Source of the DNA: Rhizobium acidisoli
GTDB lineage: Bacteria > Pseudomonadota > Alphaproteobacteria > Rhizobiales > Rhizobiaceae
Assembly (NCBI RefSeq): GCF_002531755.2
Contig: NZ_CP034998.1
Location: 3,836,501-3,900,500, forward strand
Reading direction: 5' to 3'
DNA length: 64,000 nt
In this document: positions 10,732 to 20,078 of the stretch, in pieces
Numbering within the stretch: position 1 is the stretch's first letter
Layout of the letters: every line of letters starts with the position of its first letter
Notes under the pieces: model-generated
Told to the model about the DNA's origin: nothing
What the model saw: the letters and a program-made list of their open reading frames with translations, nothing else
Database searches by the model: none
Position numbers and translations under genes: made by a program

Positions 10732-11121
10732 TTATGTCTGGAAGAAGCCGAAAACATACAGCAGCGGCAATGCCGCGATAATCGCCTGCACAACCAGAAG
10801 TAAATAGTTGAGGTACGTACTCCCCTTATCTGACAGAATGGAGACGATGCGGGCAAACGCGGCCATGGCGAATGCTGCGCCGAAGACGGTATAAATTAAC
10901 GTCTGAGCCAGCATGACAGCACCGAGGCCAAGACCGAGATAGAAACCGCCCATCGATCGGACCTCGCTGAAACCTTCACGCCGCTCGCCGCGCGGCGCCA
11001 GGCCGAAGACCCTCATCGCAAGACCGGGCGCAAACATGATGACGAAGCCGGCAAAGGCTGTGAAGGCGGCTGCGCCGAAGGCAAGCTGCTCACCAAATTC
11101 CGTCGGAAATTCAAACTCCAT
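10732..11121 (-). CDS. Small four-helix membrane protein (DUF4345-like)
   Basis: This is a 129-residue protein with four hydrophobic segments: AAFTAFAGFVIMFAPGLAM, GFYLGLGLGAVMLAQTLIY, FGAAFAMAAFARIVSIL and YLLLVVQAIIAALPLLYVF. The R(S)MGGFYLGLG pattern between helices 1 and 2 resembles DUF4345-type proteins, a few of which are labelled phage-infection-related in rhizobial annotation. It sits between priA and the atp operon on the same strand, but the gap to atpH is large, so it is probably not in the atp operon. No function can be assigned from sequence. Confidence 0.7.
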   Translation of the reverse strand: MEFEFPTEFGEQLAFGAAAFTAFAGFVIMFAPGLAMRVFGLAPRGERREGFSEVRSMGGFYLGLGLGAVMLAQTLIYTVFGAAFAMAAFARIVSILSDKGSTYLNYLLLVVQAIIAALPLLYVFGFFQT

Positions 11122-11201
11122 GCCTCGACCCCAAATCCATCCGCTGATTCTGCGTTTATGCCATGATCGGCCGCATCCGGAAACGCAGCGCGCGGAACGA
11201 T

Positions 11202-13418
11202 CTACAGAAAGCTCTGCGGATCGATGTCGAGCTGCACCTGCACCGATCCGCGCTCCTTCGGCGATTGCGACAGCATCGCCCGCAAAAAGCCCTGCATGTC
11301 GGAGTTGCGCCGGCCGTGTACCAAAAGACGGAAGCGGTGGCGGCCGCGCACCAGCGCCAGCGGCGCTTCCGCCGGGCCGAGCACCGAGATGCCGGATACC
11401 TGCGGTGCCGCGTTGCGCATGCCGCGCGCATGGTTTTCGGCGTCATGGCGGGTTTCGGCCGAGACGATGATCGAGGCGAGCCTGCCGAAGGGCGGCAATA
11501 TGGCGCGTTCGCGTTCGGTGATCTCGCGCTCATAAAAGGCGTCGGAATCGCCTGAGACGATCGCCTGCATGACTGGATGCTGCGGCTGATAGGTCTGCAG
11601 CAGCCCATGGCTCTTGAGGCCGGTGCGCCCGGCCCGGCCCGTCACCTGCGACAGAAGCTGGAAGGTGCGTTCAGCGGCGCGCGGATCGCCATTGGCAAGG
11701 CCGAGATCGGCGTCGACGATGCCGACCAGCGTCATCAGCGGAAAATTATGGCCCTTGGCGACGAGCTGGGTGCCGATGACGATATCGGCCTCACCCTTGG
11801 CGATCGCCTCCAGCTCCAGCCGCAGCCGCTTCACCCCGCCCATGATATCCGAGGAGAGAACGATCGTCCGCGCCTCCGGGAAATGCCGCTCCACCTCCTC
11901 GGCAATACGTTCGACGCCCGGGCCGCACGCAACCAGATGGTCGAGCGTGCCGCATTCCGGGCATGCCTCCGGCGTGCGCTCGGCATGGCCGCATTGATGG
12001 CATTGCAGCTGTTTACGAAAGCGATGCTCGACCAGCCAGCTCGAACATTGCGGGCATTGGAAGCGATGGCCGCAGACGCGGCAGAGCGTCAGCGGCGCAT
12101 AACCGCGGCGGTTGAGAAAGAGCAGCGCCTGTTCGCGCTTCTCCACCGTCTTGCCGATCGCCCGGATCAAGACCGGGGACAGAAAACCGCCGCGCTCCGG
12201 CGCATGCCGGCGCATATCGATCAGATGCAGGTCCGGCAGCGCCGCGTCGCCGAAACGCGTCGGCAGGTGGACGGTGCTGTAGCGCCCGCTCTGCCCGTTG
12301 ACCTGGCTTTCGACCGACGGCGTCGCCGACACCAGAATGACGGGAAAATCGCCGATGCGGCCGCGCACCACAGCCATGTCGCGGGCATTGTAGAAGACGC
12401 GATCTTCCTGCTTGTAGGCCGGATCATGCTCTTCGTCGACGATGATGAGGCCGAGATCCTCGAAGGGCAGGAAGAGCGCCGAGCGGGCGCCGGCCACGAC
12501 GCGGACCTCGCCGGTCACTGCCTGCCGCCAGACCTTTTCGCGCATGCGCGGCGCGAGATCGGAATGCCATTCGGCCGGCTTTGCGCCGAAGCGGTCCTGA
12601 AAACGCTCCAGGAAACTTGCCGTCAGCGCGATCTCCGGCAGCAGGATCAGCACCTGCTTGCCGCGTTTCAGCGTCTCGGCGATCGCCTCGAAATAGACCT
12701 CGGTCTTGCCGGATCCCGTCACCCCGTCGATCAGAGACACGGAAAAATCACCCTTGCGGACATCGGAAACGATCTCCGCGGCCGCTTGCTTTTGCGGCCC
12801 TTCGAGACGTGCGGCCGTAAATTCCGGATCGGGCAACGACGCCACCGGCGGCGGCGGCAGGAATATCGTCTCAAAAATGCCGAGCGTGATCAGCCCGTCG
12901 ACGACGCTTGTCGAAACACCCGCCGCATGGGCCAGGCCGCTGCGTGTCCAGGACAAACCGTCGGAGGCCGTGTCCAGCACCCGGGCGCGCGCCGGCGTCA
13001 TCCGCTCCGGTTCGCCGCCGACGAATTTCAGCCCCTCCACCATCGGTTCCGGCTCGAAGGCGTTCGGCGCCCTCAGCGCCATCCGAGCGACGAGGCCGGG
13101 CGGCGAGAGCGTATAGGCCGCGACCCAATCGATGAAATCGCGCATCTCCCGGGTCATCGGCGGGCAGTCGAAGACATGGCTGATCGGCCGGAGCTTCTTC
13201 GGATCCACGCCATCCTCGCCGCCGTCCCAGACGACGCCGATCACCTGCCGCGGGCCGAGCGGCACCTGCACGACCGAGCCGGGTTCGACCGCCATGCCAT
13301 CCGGCACCGAATAGGAATAGGGTTTGGGCGCCGGCATCGGCACCAGCACGGGAACCGTTCGGTTCGCGGGCGGTGCCTCGAAAAGCGCGCCAAAGAGATC
13401 GGACGAATCTGTGCTCAT
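11202..13418 (-). CDS. priA: Primosomal protein N' (replication restart helicase)
   Basis: This is a 738-residue 3'-5' helicase that reloads DnaB at stalled forks. The N-terminal DNA-binding domain occupies roughly residues 1-200. The helicase core has Walker A GVTGSGKTEV, motif II VDEEHD and motif III LVSATPS. A zinc-binding insert has four CxxC pairs (CRVCG, CPQC, CHQCG, CPECG), followed by the C-terminal helicase lobe (QVTGRAGR). The start MSTDSSDLFGALFE at 13418 was preferred over a 22-codon upstream extension without family similarity. It is divergent from the lyase gene at 13619, with a 200-base intergenic region. Confidence 0.96.
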   Translation of the reverse strand: MSTDSSDLFGALFEAPPANRTVPVLVPMPAPKPYSYSVPDGMAVEPGSVVQVPLGPRQVIGVVWDGGEDGVDPKKLRPISHVFDCPPMTREMRDFIDWVAAYTLSPPGLVARMALRAPNAFEPEPMVEGLKFVGGEPERMTPARARVLDTASDGLSWTRSGLAHAAGVSTSVVDGLITLGIFETIFLPPPPVASLPDPEFTAARLEGPQKQAAAEIVSDVRKGDFSVSLIDGVTGSGKTEVYFEAIAETLKRGKQVLILLPEIALTASFLERFQDRFGAKPAEWHSDLAPRMREKVWRQAVTGEVRVVAGARSALFLPFEDLGLIIVDEEHDPAYKQEDRVFYNARDMAVVRGRIGDFPVILVSATPSVESQVNGQSGRYSTVHLPTRFGDAALPDLHLIDMRRHAPERGGFLSPVLIRAIGKTVEKREQALLFLNRRGYAPLTLCRVCGHRFQCPQCSSWLVEHRFRKQLQCHQCGHAERTPEACPECGTLDHLVACGPGVERIAEEVERHFPEARTIVLSSDIMGGVKRLRLELEAIAKGEADIVIGTQLVAKGHNFPLMTLVGIVDADLGLANGDPRAAERTFQLLSQVTGRAGRTGLKSHGLLQTYQPQHPVMQAIVSGDSDAFYEREITERERAILPPFGRLASIIVSAETRHDAENHARGMRNAAPQVSGISVLGPAEAPLALVRGRHRFRLLVHGRRNSDMQGFLRAMLSQSPKERGSVQVQLDIDPQSFL

Positions 13419-13618
13419 CGGGCGAGACCATGCCCGCAAATCGATGCAATTGGAACCGCAAAGACAAGGCTGGGTATCGGGCAAGGAATGTGGCTTTGGA
13501 GATCCCCCGTGCCCTTACGAAAAGCTTGCCGGGCGAGCGATTGGCCGCATAGATTGCCGGAAGGATTGTTCGAAATGCCGGAGCCTTTGCTCTTCGGCCG
13601 CTGAATTGGAGAGCACCG

Positions 13619-14551
13619 ATGGCCAGACTGACCGAAGATGCCAAGGGCGTCTATGTGATCGCCGTAACCCCGTTCACCGATGACGGTGCGCTCGATCTCG
13701 ACAGCATCGACAGCATGGTCGATTTCTACGAAGGCGCCGGCGTCACCGGCCTGACGGTGCTTGGCCAGCTCGGCGAGGCCCCGAAGCTGACCGCCGAGGA
13801 ATCGCGGATCGTGGTCGAGCGTGTGCTGAAGCGTCTCGACGGGCGCTTGCCCGTCGTCGTCGGCGTGTCGGCACCGGGGCTTGCGCCGATGCGCGAACTT
13901 GCCGAAGCCGTCATGGGCGAAGGTGCCGCCGGCGTCATGGTCGCGCCGCCCTGGACCGTCAAGACCGACGACCAGGCTTTCGCCTTTTACCAGTCGGTCG
14001 GCGAGGCCCTCGGCGATACGCCCTTCGTGCTGCAGGATTATCCGCTCACCACCAATGTGACGATTGCGCCCAAGGTTATCGAGCGCATCGTCAACGAGGT
14101 GCAAAATTGCGTCATGCTCAAGCACGAGGACTGGCCGGGCCTTTCAAAAATCACCGCGCTCCGCGCCGCCAGCGACAAGGGCACCATGCGGCGCATCTCC
14201 ATCCTTTGCGGCAATGGCGGGCTTTTTCTGCCAGAAGAGATGGGCCGGGGCGCCGATGGCGCGATGACCGGCTTCTGTTATCCTGAGATGATGGTCGGTG
14301 TCGTCGCGGCCTATGCAGCCGGAAATCCGGATCGCGCCCACGAGATCTTCGACGCCTATCTGCCGCTCGCCCGCTACGAACAGCAGCAGGGCATCGGCCT
14401 TGCCTCCCGCAAATATGTGCTTGCCAAGCGCGGCGTCATCAAATCCGCCACCTTGCGCAAGCCGGGCGCCAAGCTTTCGGCGCTCGATATTGCCGATGTC
14501 GAGCGGCTGCTGGCCCGTCAGGCCATCCGCCTCAAAGAGATCGGGGCCTGA
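13619..14551 (+). CDS. Dihydrodipicolinate synthase-family aldolase/lyase
   Basis: This is a 310-residue class I aldolase of the DHDPS/NAL family. The Schiff-base lysine is in CVMLKHEDW, the catalytic tyrosine in LQDYPLTT, and the substrate-binding loop (TGE in DapA) reads LGQLGEAPKL. It lacks the usual GTTGE pattern and stands outside lysine-biosynthesis context, so it is more likely a sugar-acid or keto-acid lyase than true DapA. Its neighbours (priA, GNAT) give no clue. The GGAGAG ahead of the ATG at 13619 supports the start. The substrate is not determined. Confidence 0.85.
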   Translation: MARLTEDAKGVYVIAVTPFTDDGALDLDSIDSMVDFYEGAGVTGLTVLGQLGEAPKLTAEESRIVVERVLKRLDGRLPVVVGVSAPGLAPMRELAEAVMGEGAAGVMVAPPWTVKTDDQAFAFYQSVGEALGDTPFVLQDYPLTTNVTIAPKVIERIVNEVQNCVMLKHEDWPGLSKITALRAASDKGTMRRISILCGNGGLFLPEEMGRGADGAMTGFCYPEMMVGVVAAYAAGNPDRAHEIFDAYLPLARYEQQQGIGLASRKYVLAKRGVIKSATLRKPGAKLSALDIADVERLLARQAIRLKEIGA

Positions 14552-14554
14552 AGC

Positions 14555-15037
14555 TTAAACCGTGAAGAACGAGCCTGAAACATCCCGACCGGAGGGGATG
14601 TGGGCAATTTCGAGACAAAGTATATCGCCGTCCGGCGCGTGAGGCCGAAACCCGAGAGCCTCCCAGAATTTGGCTGCACCGGGATTGCCCGGATGAACGG
14701 TGACGACACTGCAGAAATCCCGCGCATGATTGAGCAGCGCCAGGGCCAGCAGCCGGCCGATGCCGTGCCCGCGCATTTCGGGGCGGACGTAGAAACGCCG
14801 CATCCGCAATGCTTGGGATAGGGCGAGTTCGACGGTCATGCCCCCGACGCCGGCAAGCGCCTCCCCGACATAGGCGCCAAGCAGCCTCTCGCCGCCACGC
14901 TCGAACCTGATCTCGCCAGCCGACCATTCGTCGATAAGGCGGGCGATATGGAGATGGCCCTCCCGCCGGGCCTCGCTTTCGAGGTCGGCGATCTCCGGCG
15001 GCAATCGATCGCGGATCACGCGGATGTCGACCGACAT
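14555..15037 (-). CDS. GNAT family N-acetyltransferase
   Basis: This is a 160-residue acetyltransferase of the GNAT fold. The acetyl-CoA-binding motif A is MRRFYVRPEMRGHGIGRLLA, with the R/Q-x-x-G-x-G/A pattern, and motif B follows as NPGAAKFWEALGF. The start MSVDIRVIRDRLPPE at 15037 follows an AGGACC-like site. It is read from the minus strand, converging on the lyase gene with three bases between them, and begins ten bases after the acyltransferase gene ends, so these two form an operon. The acceptor is unknown. Confidence 0.85.
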   Translation of the reverse strand: MSVDIRVIRDRLPPEIADLESEARREGHLHIARLIDEWSAGEIRFERGGERLLGAYVGEALAGVGGMTVELALSQALRMRRFYVRPEMRGHGIGRLLALALLNHARDFCSVVTVHPGNPGAAKFWEALGFRPHAPDGDILCLEIAHIPSGRDVSGSFFTV

Positions 15038-15047
15038 GGCAGGACCT

Positions 15048-15998
15048 TTAGACTGCAGGAACGGCAAGCTCGCGAGGCGTTGATGCAGCCGGAAGGCTGA
15101 CCGGCACGAAGGCCGCGTCGCCATCCGCCGCCATATCGTGCACCGTATGTTTCTCCAGCGCCTTAGTCACATCGTTGAGATCACCGTCCAGATGTTCGGC
15201 CGGAATGAGGTTGCCGATCACGAAATCGAAACGGTCGCCGCGCTTGTTCAACAGCTCGTGAAAGACCGTCATGTCGCGGAGCTCGGTCGACCACTTCGCC
15301 AGCCAATAGAACAGGCCGGAATTGCGCGCCGTCATGTGGACGGGAAGGATCGGCAGATTGTATTTGCGCGCCAGCCCGACGGCCGAGGTCTTCCACGGGC
15401 GTTCGTTCAGCCGGCCGTTGGCCCAATAGGCGATGCGGCCTGAGGGGAAGAGCACCGTCGCCTTGCCTTCCCTGACCGCGTGGTTGGTCAATTGCAGCGT
15501 TTCACGCGCCTTGAGCTTGCTCTTGTGCTCCTCCCGCCATTCGACGGGAATGATCATCTCGGCAAACCGCGGATTGACGCGGATCGCATCGCGGTTGGCG
15601 AAGAACATCATATCCGGCCGGCGCGTCTTCAGGAGATCGAACACGGCGACACCGTCGGCGATGCCGGTGGGATGGTTGCTGACCAGGATGAAGCCGCCGG
15701 CATCGGGGATGCGTTCGCCGTTGGTGATGCCGATATCGAGTTTCAGCACGTCGCTCAGATATTCGAACGACTGGAAGCCCGGCATCTTGGCAACGGCATT
15801 GGCGAATTCGATCGCCTTGTTGTAGCGCAGCAGCGTGTAGAGGAACGGCCGCATGACCGGCCAGAGCGGATTTTTTACGATCCTCTGGCCACGTTCGGCA
15901 ATCAGCGTATCGACGATATGACCCGGCTTTCCCTGTGAAACGAGAGCGATCGCTTCCGCGAGCTGTCCGAAAGCCGTCATGGAGTCGCGCCGTGCCAT
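15048..15998 (-). CDS. PlsC-like lysophospholipid acyltransferase
   Basis: This is a 316-residue putative 1-acylglycerol-3-phosphate-type acyltransferase. The catalytic box appears as SNHPTGIADG (canonical NHxxxxD, here with one extra residue between H and D). A second box is VLFPSGRIAYW, in place of FPEGT. The N-terminal 100 residues contain no clear signal peptide. Members act on the cytoplasmic face of the inner membrane in phospholipid or ornithine-lipid synthesis. The slightly unusual box makes the substrate uncertain. It is divergent from xerC. Confidence 0.75.
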   Translation of the reverse strand: MARRDSMTAFGQLAEAIALVSQGKPGHIVDTLIAERGQRIVKNPLWPVMRPFLYTLLRYNKAIEFANAVAKMPGFQSFEYLSDVLKLDIGITNGERIPDAGGFILVSNHPTGIADGVAVFDLLKTRRPDMMFFANRDAIRVNPRFAEMIIPVEWREEHKSKLKARETLQLTNHAVREGKATVLFPSGRIAYWANGRLNERPWKTSAVGLARKYNLPILPVHMTARNSGLFYWLAKWSTELRDMTVFHELLNKRGDRFDFVIGNLIPAEHLDGDLNDVTKALEKHTVHDMAADGDAAFVPVSLPAASTPRELAVPAV

Positions 15999-16137
15999 GA
16001 AAGATCCTGTCTATGGGCTATAAGCTATCGCAGTGGAATATGATCTAAGGATGACAAAGGCTTGGCGGGCATTAGCAATTCCATAACCGTTCCTGTTTCA
16101 AATTGGCGGACTTGAAGGCAAATTCAAGGCCAGCGAC

Positions 16138-17073
16138 GTGAACGAACTGCTTGTTATCGCCGATCCGCGCCTGATGGCGGAACGGGCCGCATGGCTCGAA
16201 AATCTCGCCCGCGAGCGTCGTCTTTCCGAGCATACACTCGATGCCTATGAGCGCGACACCCGTCAATTCCTGACCTTCCTGACCGGCCATCTCGCCGGCC
16301 CGGCGACGCTTGGCGATATCAGGGAGTTGCGTCCCGCCGATTTCCGCGCCTTCCTGGCTGCGCGGCGCAAGCAAGGCTCCGGCGCTCGCTCGCTCGGCCG
16401 CAATCTCGCCGGCCTTCGTTCGCTGCTGCGCCACCTCGAAAAGAAGGGCCTGGTCAATGCCGCCGGCGCCGGCGCGATCCGCTCGCCGAAACAGCCGAAA
16501 TCGCTGCCGAAGCCGCTGTCGGACGCGCAGGCGATCACCGTCGTCAGCAACGAAGCCCAGTTGCACGACGAACCCTGGATCGCCGCCCGCGATGCGGCTG
16601 TCATGACGCTGCTTTACGGTTGCGGCCTGCGCATCTCCGAAGCGCTGGATCTCCTTCCCTCAGACCTTAAGAAGGGCGCCACAACGCTGCGCATCACCGG
16701 CAAGGGCAACAAGACGCGGCTGGTGCCGCTGCTGTCCGTGGTGTTCGACGCGGTCGAGAAATACCGCACGCTCTGCCCCTATGATCTCGAGCCCGGCGAG
16801 CCGCTGTTTCGCGGCGCCCGCGGCGGCAAGCTGCAGGCGGCGATCATCCAGCGCGCCATGCAGAAGCTGCGCAGCGCCTTTGGCCTGCCGGAGACGGCAA
16901 CGCCCCATGCGCTGCGCCACTCCTTCGCCACCCACCTGCTTGCCGGCGGCGGCGATCTGCGCACCATCCAGGAGCTGCTCGGCCATGCCAGCCTGTCCAC
17001 GACACAGGTCTATACCGGCGTCGATGCGTCGCGGCTGCTTGAGGTATATGATCGCGCTCATCCGCGCGCGTAG
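16138..17073 (+). CDS. xerC: Site-specific tyrosine recombinase XerC
   Basis: This is a 311-residue recombinase that resolves chromosome dimers at dif together with XerD. The N-terminal SAM-like domain (RRLSEHTLDAYERDTRQFL) is followed by the catalytic domain. The R-K-H-R-H-Y set is visible in GCGLRISEAL, GKGNKTRLVPL, HALRHSFATHLL, LGHASLSTTQVYT. A GTG start at 16138 was used because it puts the N-terminus in the usual place; a later ATG (DPRLMAERAAW) is possible. The gene stands alone and is not next to an integrated element, so it is the housekeeping enzyme. Confidence 0.94.
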   Translation: MNELLVIADPRLMAERAAWLENLARERRLSEHTLDAYERDTRQFLTFLTGHLAGPATLGDIRELRPADFRAFLAARRKQGSGARSLGRNLAGLRSLLRHLEKKGLVNAAGAGAIRSPKQPKSLPKPLSDAQAITVVSNEAQLHDEPWIAARDAAVMTLLYGCGLRISEALDLLPSDLKKGATTLRITGKGNKTRLVPLLSVVFDAVEKYRTLCPYDLEPGEPLFRGARGGKLQAAIIQRAMQKLRSAFGLPETATPHALRHSFATHLLAGGGDLRTIQELLGHASLSTTQVYTGVDASRLLEVYDRAHPRA

Positions 17074-17210
17074 AGCCTTTTCCGGTCGGATCGAAACATT
17101 CTGCCGAAGCAAGAAAGACTCTAAGCTTTCGTTAACGCATTCTCTTAAAGGATTATGCGCAAGCCGGGCGTAGAGCATGAAACCACAAGGCATGTGACCG
17201 GAACATCATC

Positions 17211-18284
17211 ATGACGACATCCATCGGCCGCCGGACTTTTCTCGCAGCATCCGGCAATCTGCTGCTCTGGCTGATTGCGGCCTTTCACATGCTGCTTCTT
17301 GCGGCCCTGTTTTTGGCCTTCCTGGCGGCCAGACCGGCGGCGGCCGAAGACGCGGCCTGCACCGGCCGCAACCTGATGGTCGAGCTGCAGCAGAACGATC
17401 CCGCCCGCTATGCCGAGGCGCTGAAGGAAGCCGACGCGACGCCAAACGGCAAGGGCATCTTCTGGAAGATCGAAAAAGCAGGACTCCAGCCTTCATGGCT
17501 GCTTGGCAGCATGCATGTCACCGATCCGCGCGTGCTGGCCCTGCCGCCGCGCGCAAAGGCCGCTCACGATGCAGCCAATACGATCATCATCGAATCCGAC
17601 GAGATCCTCGATGAGCGGAAGGCGACCGCCGCCCTGCTCGCAAAGCCGGAGCTGACGATGTTCACCGACGGCACGACGATCGACAAGCTGCTCTCTCCCG
17701 AGGATTACAAGCGCCTTGAAGTCGGTCTGAAGCAGCGCGGCATTCCGCTCGGTGCCGTCTCCCGCATGCGGCCCTGGATGATCTCGAGCGCCGTCGCCCT
17801 ACCGGCCTGCGAGATCGCCCGCAAGGCCAAAGGCGTGCAGTTCCTCGATCAGAAAATCGCCGCCGATGCCGCTGCTCAGGGCAAGCAGGTCAAGGGGCTG
17901 GAGACCCTTGCCGAGCAGATCCAGGCCATGGCCGACCTGCCGATCGAATTCCATCTGAAATCGCTGATCGAGACGCTGGAACTCGGCGACAAGATGAGTG
18001 ACGTCGTCGAGACGATGACCGACCTCTATCTCTCCGGCGATATCGGCCTGACCATGCCGATGCTGAAGACCGTGACGCCGCAAACGGAAGGCGAAGACAG
18101 CGACTACGCCGCCTTCGAACAGCGCGTCATCCTCGACCGCAACAAGGTGATGGCCGAGCGCGCCGCCCCCATTCTCGACGGCGGCAACGTCTTCATGGCG
18201 GTCGGCGCCCTGCACCTGCCCGGCAAGGCCGGCGTCATCGAACTGCTGCGCCAGCAGGGTTTTACCGTCACCGCGGTGAACTAA
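17211..18284 (+). CDS. TraB/GumN family protein, copy 1
   Basis: This is a 357-residue exported or membrane-anchored TraB/GumN (TIKI-like) protein, a family with a putative metal-dependent protease fold. A long hydrophobic N-terminus (residues 17-46, ending ARPAAAE) acts as signal or anchor. The family GxxH motif is WLLGSMHVTDPR (about residue 97), and a second conserved motif is FMAVGALHLPGKAGV near the C-terminus. It is followed by an intergenic repeat and then a divergent paralogue in the same orientation. The biological substrate in rhizobia is unknown. Confidence 0.87.
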   Translation: MTTSIGRRTFLAASGNLLLWLIAAFHMLLLAALFLAFLAARPAAAEDAACTGRNLMVELQQNDPARYAEALKEADATPNGKGIFWKIEKAGLQPSWLLGSMHVTDPRVLALPPRAKAAHDAANTIIIESDEILDERKATAALLAKPELTMFTDGTTIDKLLSPEDYKRLEVGLKQRGIPLGAVSRMRPWMISSAVALPACEIARKAKGVQFLDQKIAADAAAQGKQVKGLETLAEQIQAMADLPIEFHLKSLIETLELGDKMSDVVETMTDLYLSGDIGLTMPMLKTVTPQTEGEDSDYAAFEQRVILDRNKVMAERAAPILDGGNVFMAVGALHLPGKAGVIELLRQQGFTVTAVN

Positions 18285-18382
18285 AGCGCGCCGCGATCTT
18301 TCAGATTCGCTCATTGCGCTTCAGCTCTTTTGTCTACGCATGTCGTTGCCGCAGAACCGCTGCGCACTTTTGCGCGACATGG
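18283..18382 (+). repeat. Rhizobial intergenic repeat, copy 1 (forward)
   Basis: An element of about 100 bases starts AAAGCGCGCCGCG and contains CAGCTCTTTTGTC, GCATGTCGTTGCCGCAGAAC and a hairpin arm ending GCGCGACATG. A related copy lies in opposite orientation at 20079-20185. It begins at the stop codon of the first TraB/GumN gene. It is a palindromic non-coding repeat, not an insertion sequence: no transposase is present. Confidence 0.7.
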
Positions 18383-18483
18383 GTCAGGTCCAAACCCGAT
18401 CGTTAGTCTCATCGAGATTGACAACCTCAGTTTGCATACGTCACATGGCGGCATTTATGACCCTTTCGCCAAGAGAGTCTTCA

Positions 18484-19539
18484 ATGCTCAGCCACAATAT
18501 GGCTTTCACCTCGAGAGCAGCCTCGACAGGTCTTTCCACGTTCGGAAACGGTGCATTGCTCATCATGGCGGCGGTGTTGACGATATTTTCCTTTTCGCAT
18601 GCCTTGGCGGATGACGAGTTGGCCTGCCCAGGTCAGAACCTTTTCACCCAGTTGCAGAAGGAAGATCCCGTTCGTTTCAAAAAAGCAGTTGAGCGAGCCG
18701 AGACGATACCGAACGGCAAAGTAATCTTCTGGAAAATCGAAAAATCAGGTCTTGAGCCTTCCTGGTTGCTCGGCACAATGCATGTGAACGACCCCCGTGT
18801 TTTGGATATGCCGGAAGGATTTTACGAGGCCTATGAGACTATCGACACTCTGACCGTCGAGTTAGCGGAGGTCGCGCAGCCAGAAAAACTTGCGATGGAA
18901 ATCTTGAAGCATCCCGAACTTACGACGCTTCAAGGCGACAAGACGCTCGATCATATCCTGCCCTCCGATGCAACCAGCGACGTAGCTGCCGGTTTGAAGA
19001 AAAAGGGAATCAGTATGAACCTGATGGCGAAGATGCGGCCATGGTTCATCTACATGGGGCTGCAGACACGCGGTTGCGACGTCAGGCGCAGCGCAAAGGG
19101 CTTTAAAGTACTGGACCAGTCTCTTGCTCTCGACGCGCTCAATGATGGCATCGATCTGGTCGGCCTGGAAACGCCGGTCGAACAACTTGAAGCCATGTCG
19201 GATGTCCCGGACAATCTCATGCTTCAAAACCTGCGGGAATTTCTGGCACTTCCCAATGGTATGGATGACATATCCGAGACGATGATCGACTTATACGATC
19301 ACGGCGACGTCGGAATGATCTACTCATTAATGGAGTTCGTTTCGACAGATCAAGCTGCTGCAAAAGCATTTGAAAACCGTGTGATAACGGATCGAAACAA
19401 GGTCATGGCTGAACGGGCAAAGCCCTATCTCGACAAAGGGCGCACCATGATCGCCGTCGGAGCGGCGCATCTGCCCGGCGACGACGGTTTGGTTGAACTG
19501 CTGCGCCGGCAGGGTTTTACCGTCACCGCTGTAAACTGA
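18484..19539 (+). CDS. TraB/GumN family protein, copy 2
   Basis: This 351-residue paralogue of the preceding gene has a signal peptide (hydrophobic ALLIMAAVLTIFSFSHALA). The GxxH motif is WLLGTMHVNDPR and the C-terminal motif is MIAVGAAHLPGDDGL. The last nine residues (GFTVTAVN and the residue before) are the same as in copy 1, while the middle is strongly diverged and visibly richer in A/T than its neighbours. This points to an old duplication with relaxed codon use, or to replacement by transfer. The start at 18484 was chosen because it precedes the signal peptide; upstream in-frame codons run into the intergenic repeat. Function is unknown. Confidence 0.83.
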   Translation: MLSHNMAFTSRAASTGLSTFGNGALLIMAAVLTIFSFSHALADDELACPGQNLFTQLQKEDPVRFKKAVERAETIPNGKVIFWKIEKSGLEPSWLLGTMHVNDPRVLDMPEGFYEAYETIDTLTVELAEVAQPEKLAMEILKHPELTTLQGDKTLDHILPSDATSDVAAGLKKKGISMNLMAKMRPWFIYMGLQTRGCDVRRSAKGFKVLDQSLALDALNDGIDLVGLETPVEQLEAMSDVPDNLMLQNLREFLALPNGMDDISETMIDLYDHGDVGMIYSLMEFVSTDQAAAKAFENRVITDRNKVMAERAKPYLDKGRTMIAVGAAHLPGDDGLVELLRRQGFTVTAVN

Positions 19540-19549
19540 ACGACCAGGC

Positions 19550-20050
19550 TCAGCCGAGCGTCATGCGGCGCAGCACATTGGTTTTCCAATAGAACTGATG
19601 GACGAGCGCGCCCGCAACATGCGCCGCGATCAGCGCCCAGAGAACGATCTTCAGGACCTCCGCGTGGAACGACCCGGCGGGATTGATGCCGAAATAGTAG
19701 GCGGCGATGCCGGTAAGCGGCATGGCGAAGATCAGAATGTACAGACCGGCATGGGCAAGCTTTGCCGCAAGACGGAAGATCGCCGGCTCCTCCGCCACCT
19801 CGTCCGGCACGCCTTTGGTAAAACGCAGTCCGAGCCGTATGATCGCAAGCAGCAGAATGGCGATGCCGACATAGGCATGGATATTCGCCGACGCAATCTG
19901 CTCCGGCGTCGGCACTTCGCCTCTGCGCATCAGCCGATGCCAGACATTCATGCCGTCGGGAAACAGCAGATTGAAGAAGATCAACAGCGCGATCGTCCAA
20001 TGAAGCAAACGCTGGCTTAGGCTGTAACCCGTGGCGGACGGCTGTTGCAT
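19550..20050 (-). CDS. Cytochrome b561-type membrane protein
   Basis: This is a 166-residue di-heme cytochrome b561 with four transmembrane helices. Likely heme-ligating histidines lie in QRLLHWTIAL, NIHAYVG, AKLAHAGLY and AAHVAGALVHQFYW. Proteins of this type move electrons from the quinone pool to periplasmic acceptors or scavenge superoxide. It converges on the second TraB/GumN gene with ten bases between them, and the second intergenic repeat lies upstream of its start. Its partner is not visible. Confidence 0.88.
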   Translation of the reverse strand: MQQPSATGYSLSQRLLHWTIALLIFFNLLFPDGMNVWHRLMRRGEVPTPEQIASANIHAYVGIAILLLAIIRLGLRFTKGVPDEVAEEPAIFRLAAKLAHAGLYILIFAMPLTGIAAYYFGINPAGSFHAEVLKIVLWALIAAHVAGALVHQFYWKTNVLRRMTLG

Positions 20051-20078
20051 TTTCTAACCTTCGTCACATGCTGAATTC

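Noticed and set aside
11577..13604. 675-codon plus-strand open frame antisense to priA
   Set aside because: It lies wholly over priA, whose helicase and zinc motifs are complete. The composition is Arg/His-rich as in GC-rich shadows.
16138..17073. Phage or island integrase
   Set aside because: XerC has the full housekeeping motif set, and there is no tRNA, attachment repeat or mobile gene next to it.
17072..17131. Possible intergenic repeat with TAGAGCC and GACTCTA ends after xerC
   Set aside because: It resembles repeat ends, but no second copy was found in the window to support it.
17132..17148. TTAA-N9-TTAA near the TraB/GumN copy 1 promoter as a CtrA box
   Set aside because: The spacing is nine, not seven, so it does not fit the CtrA full motif.
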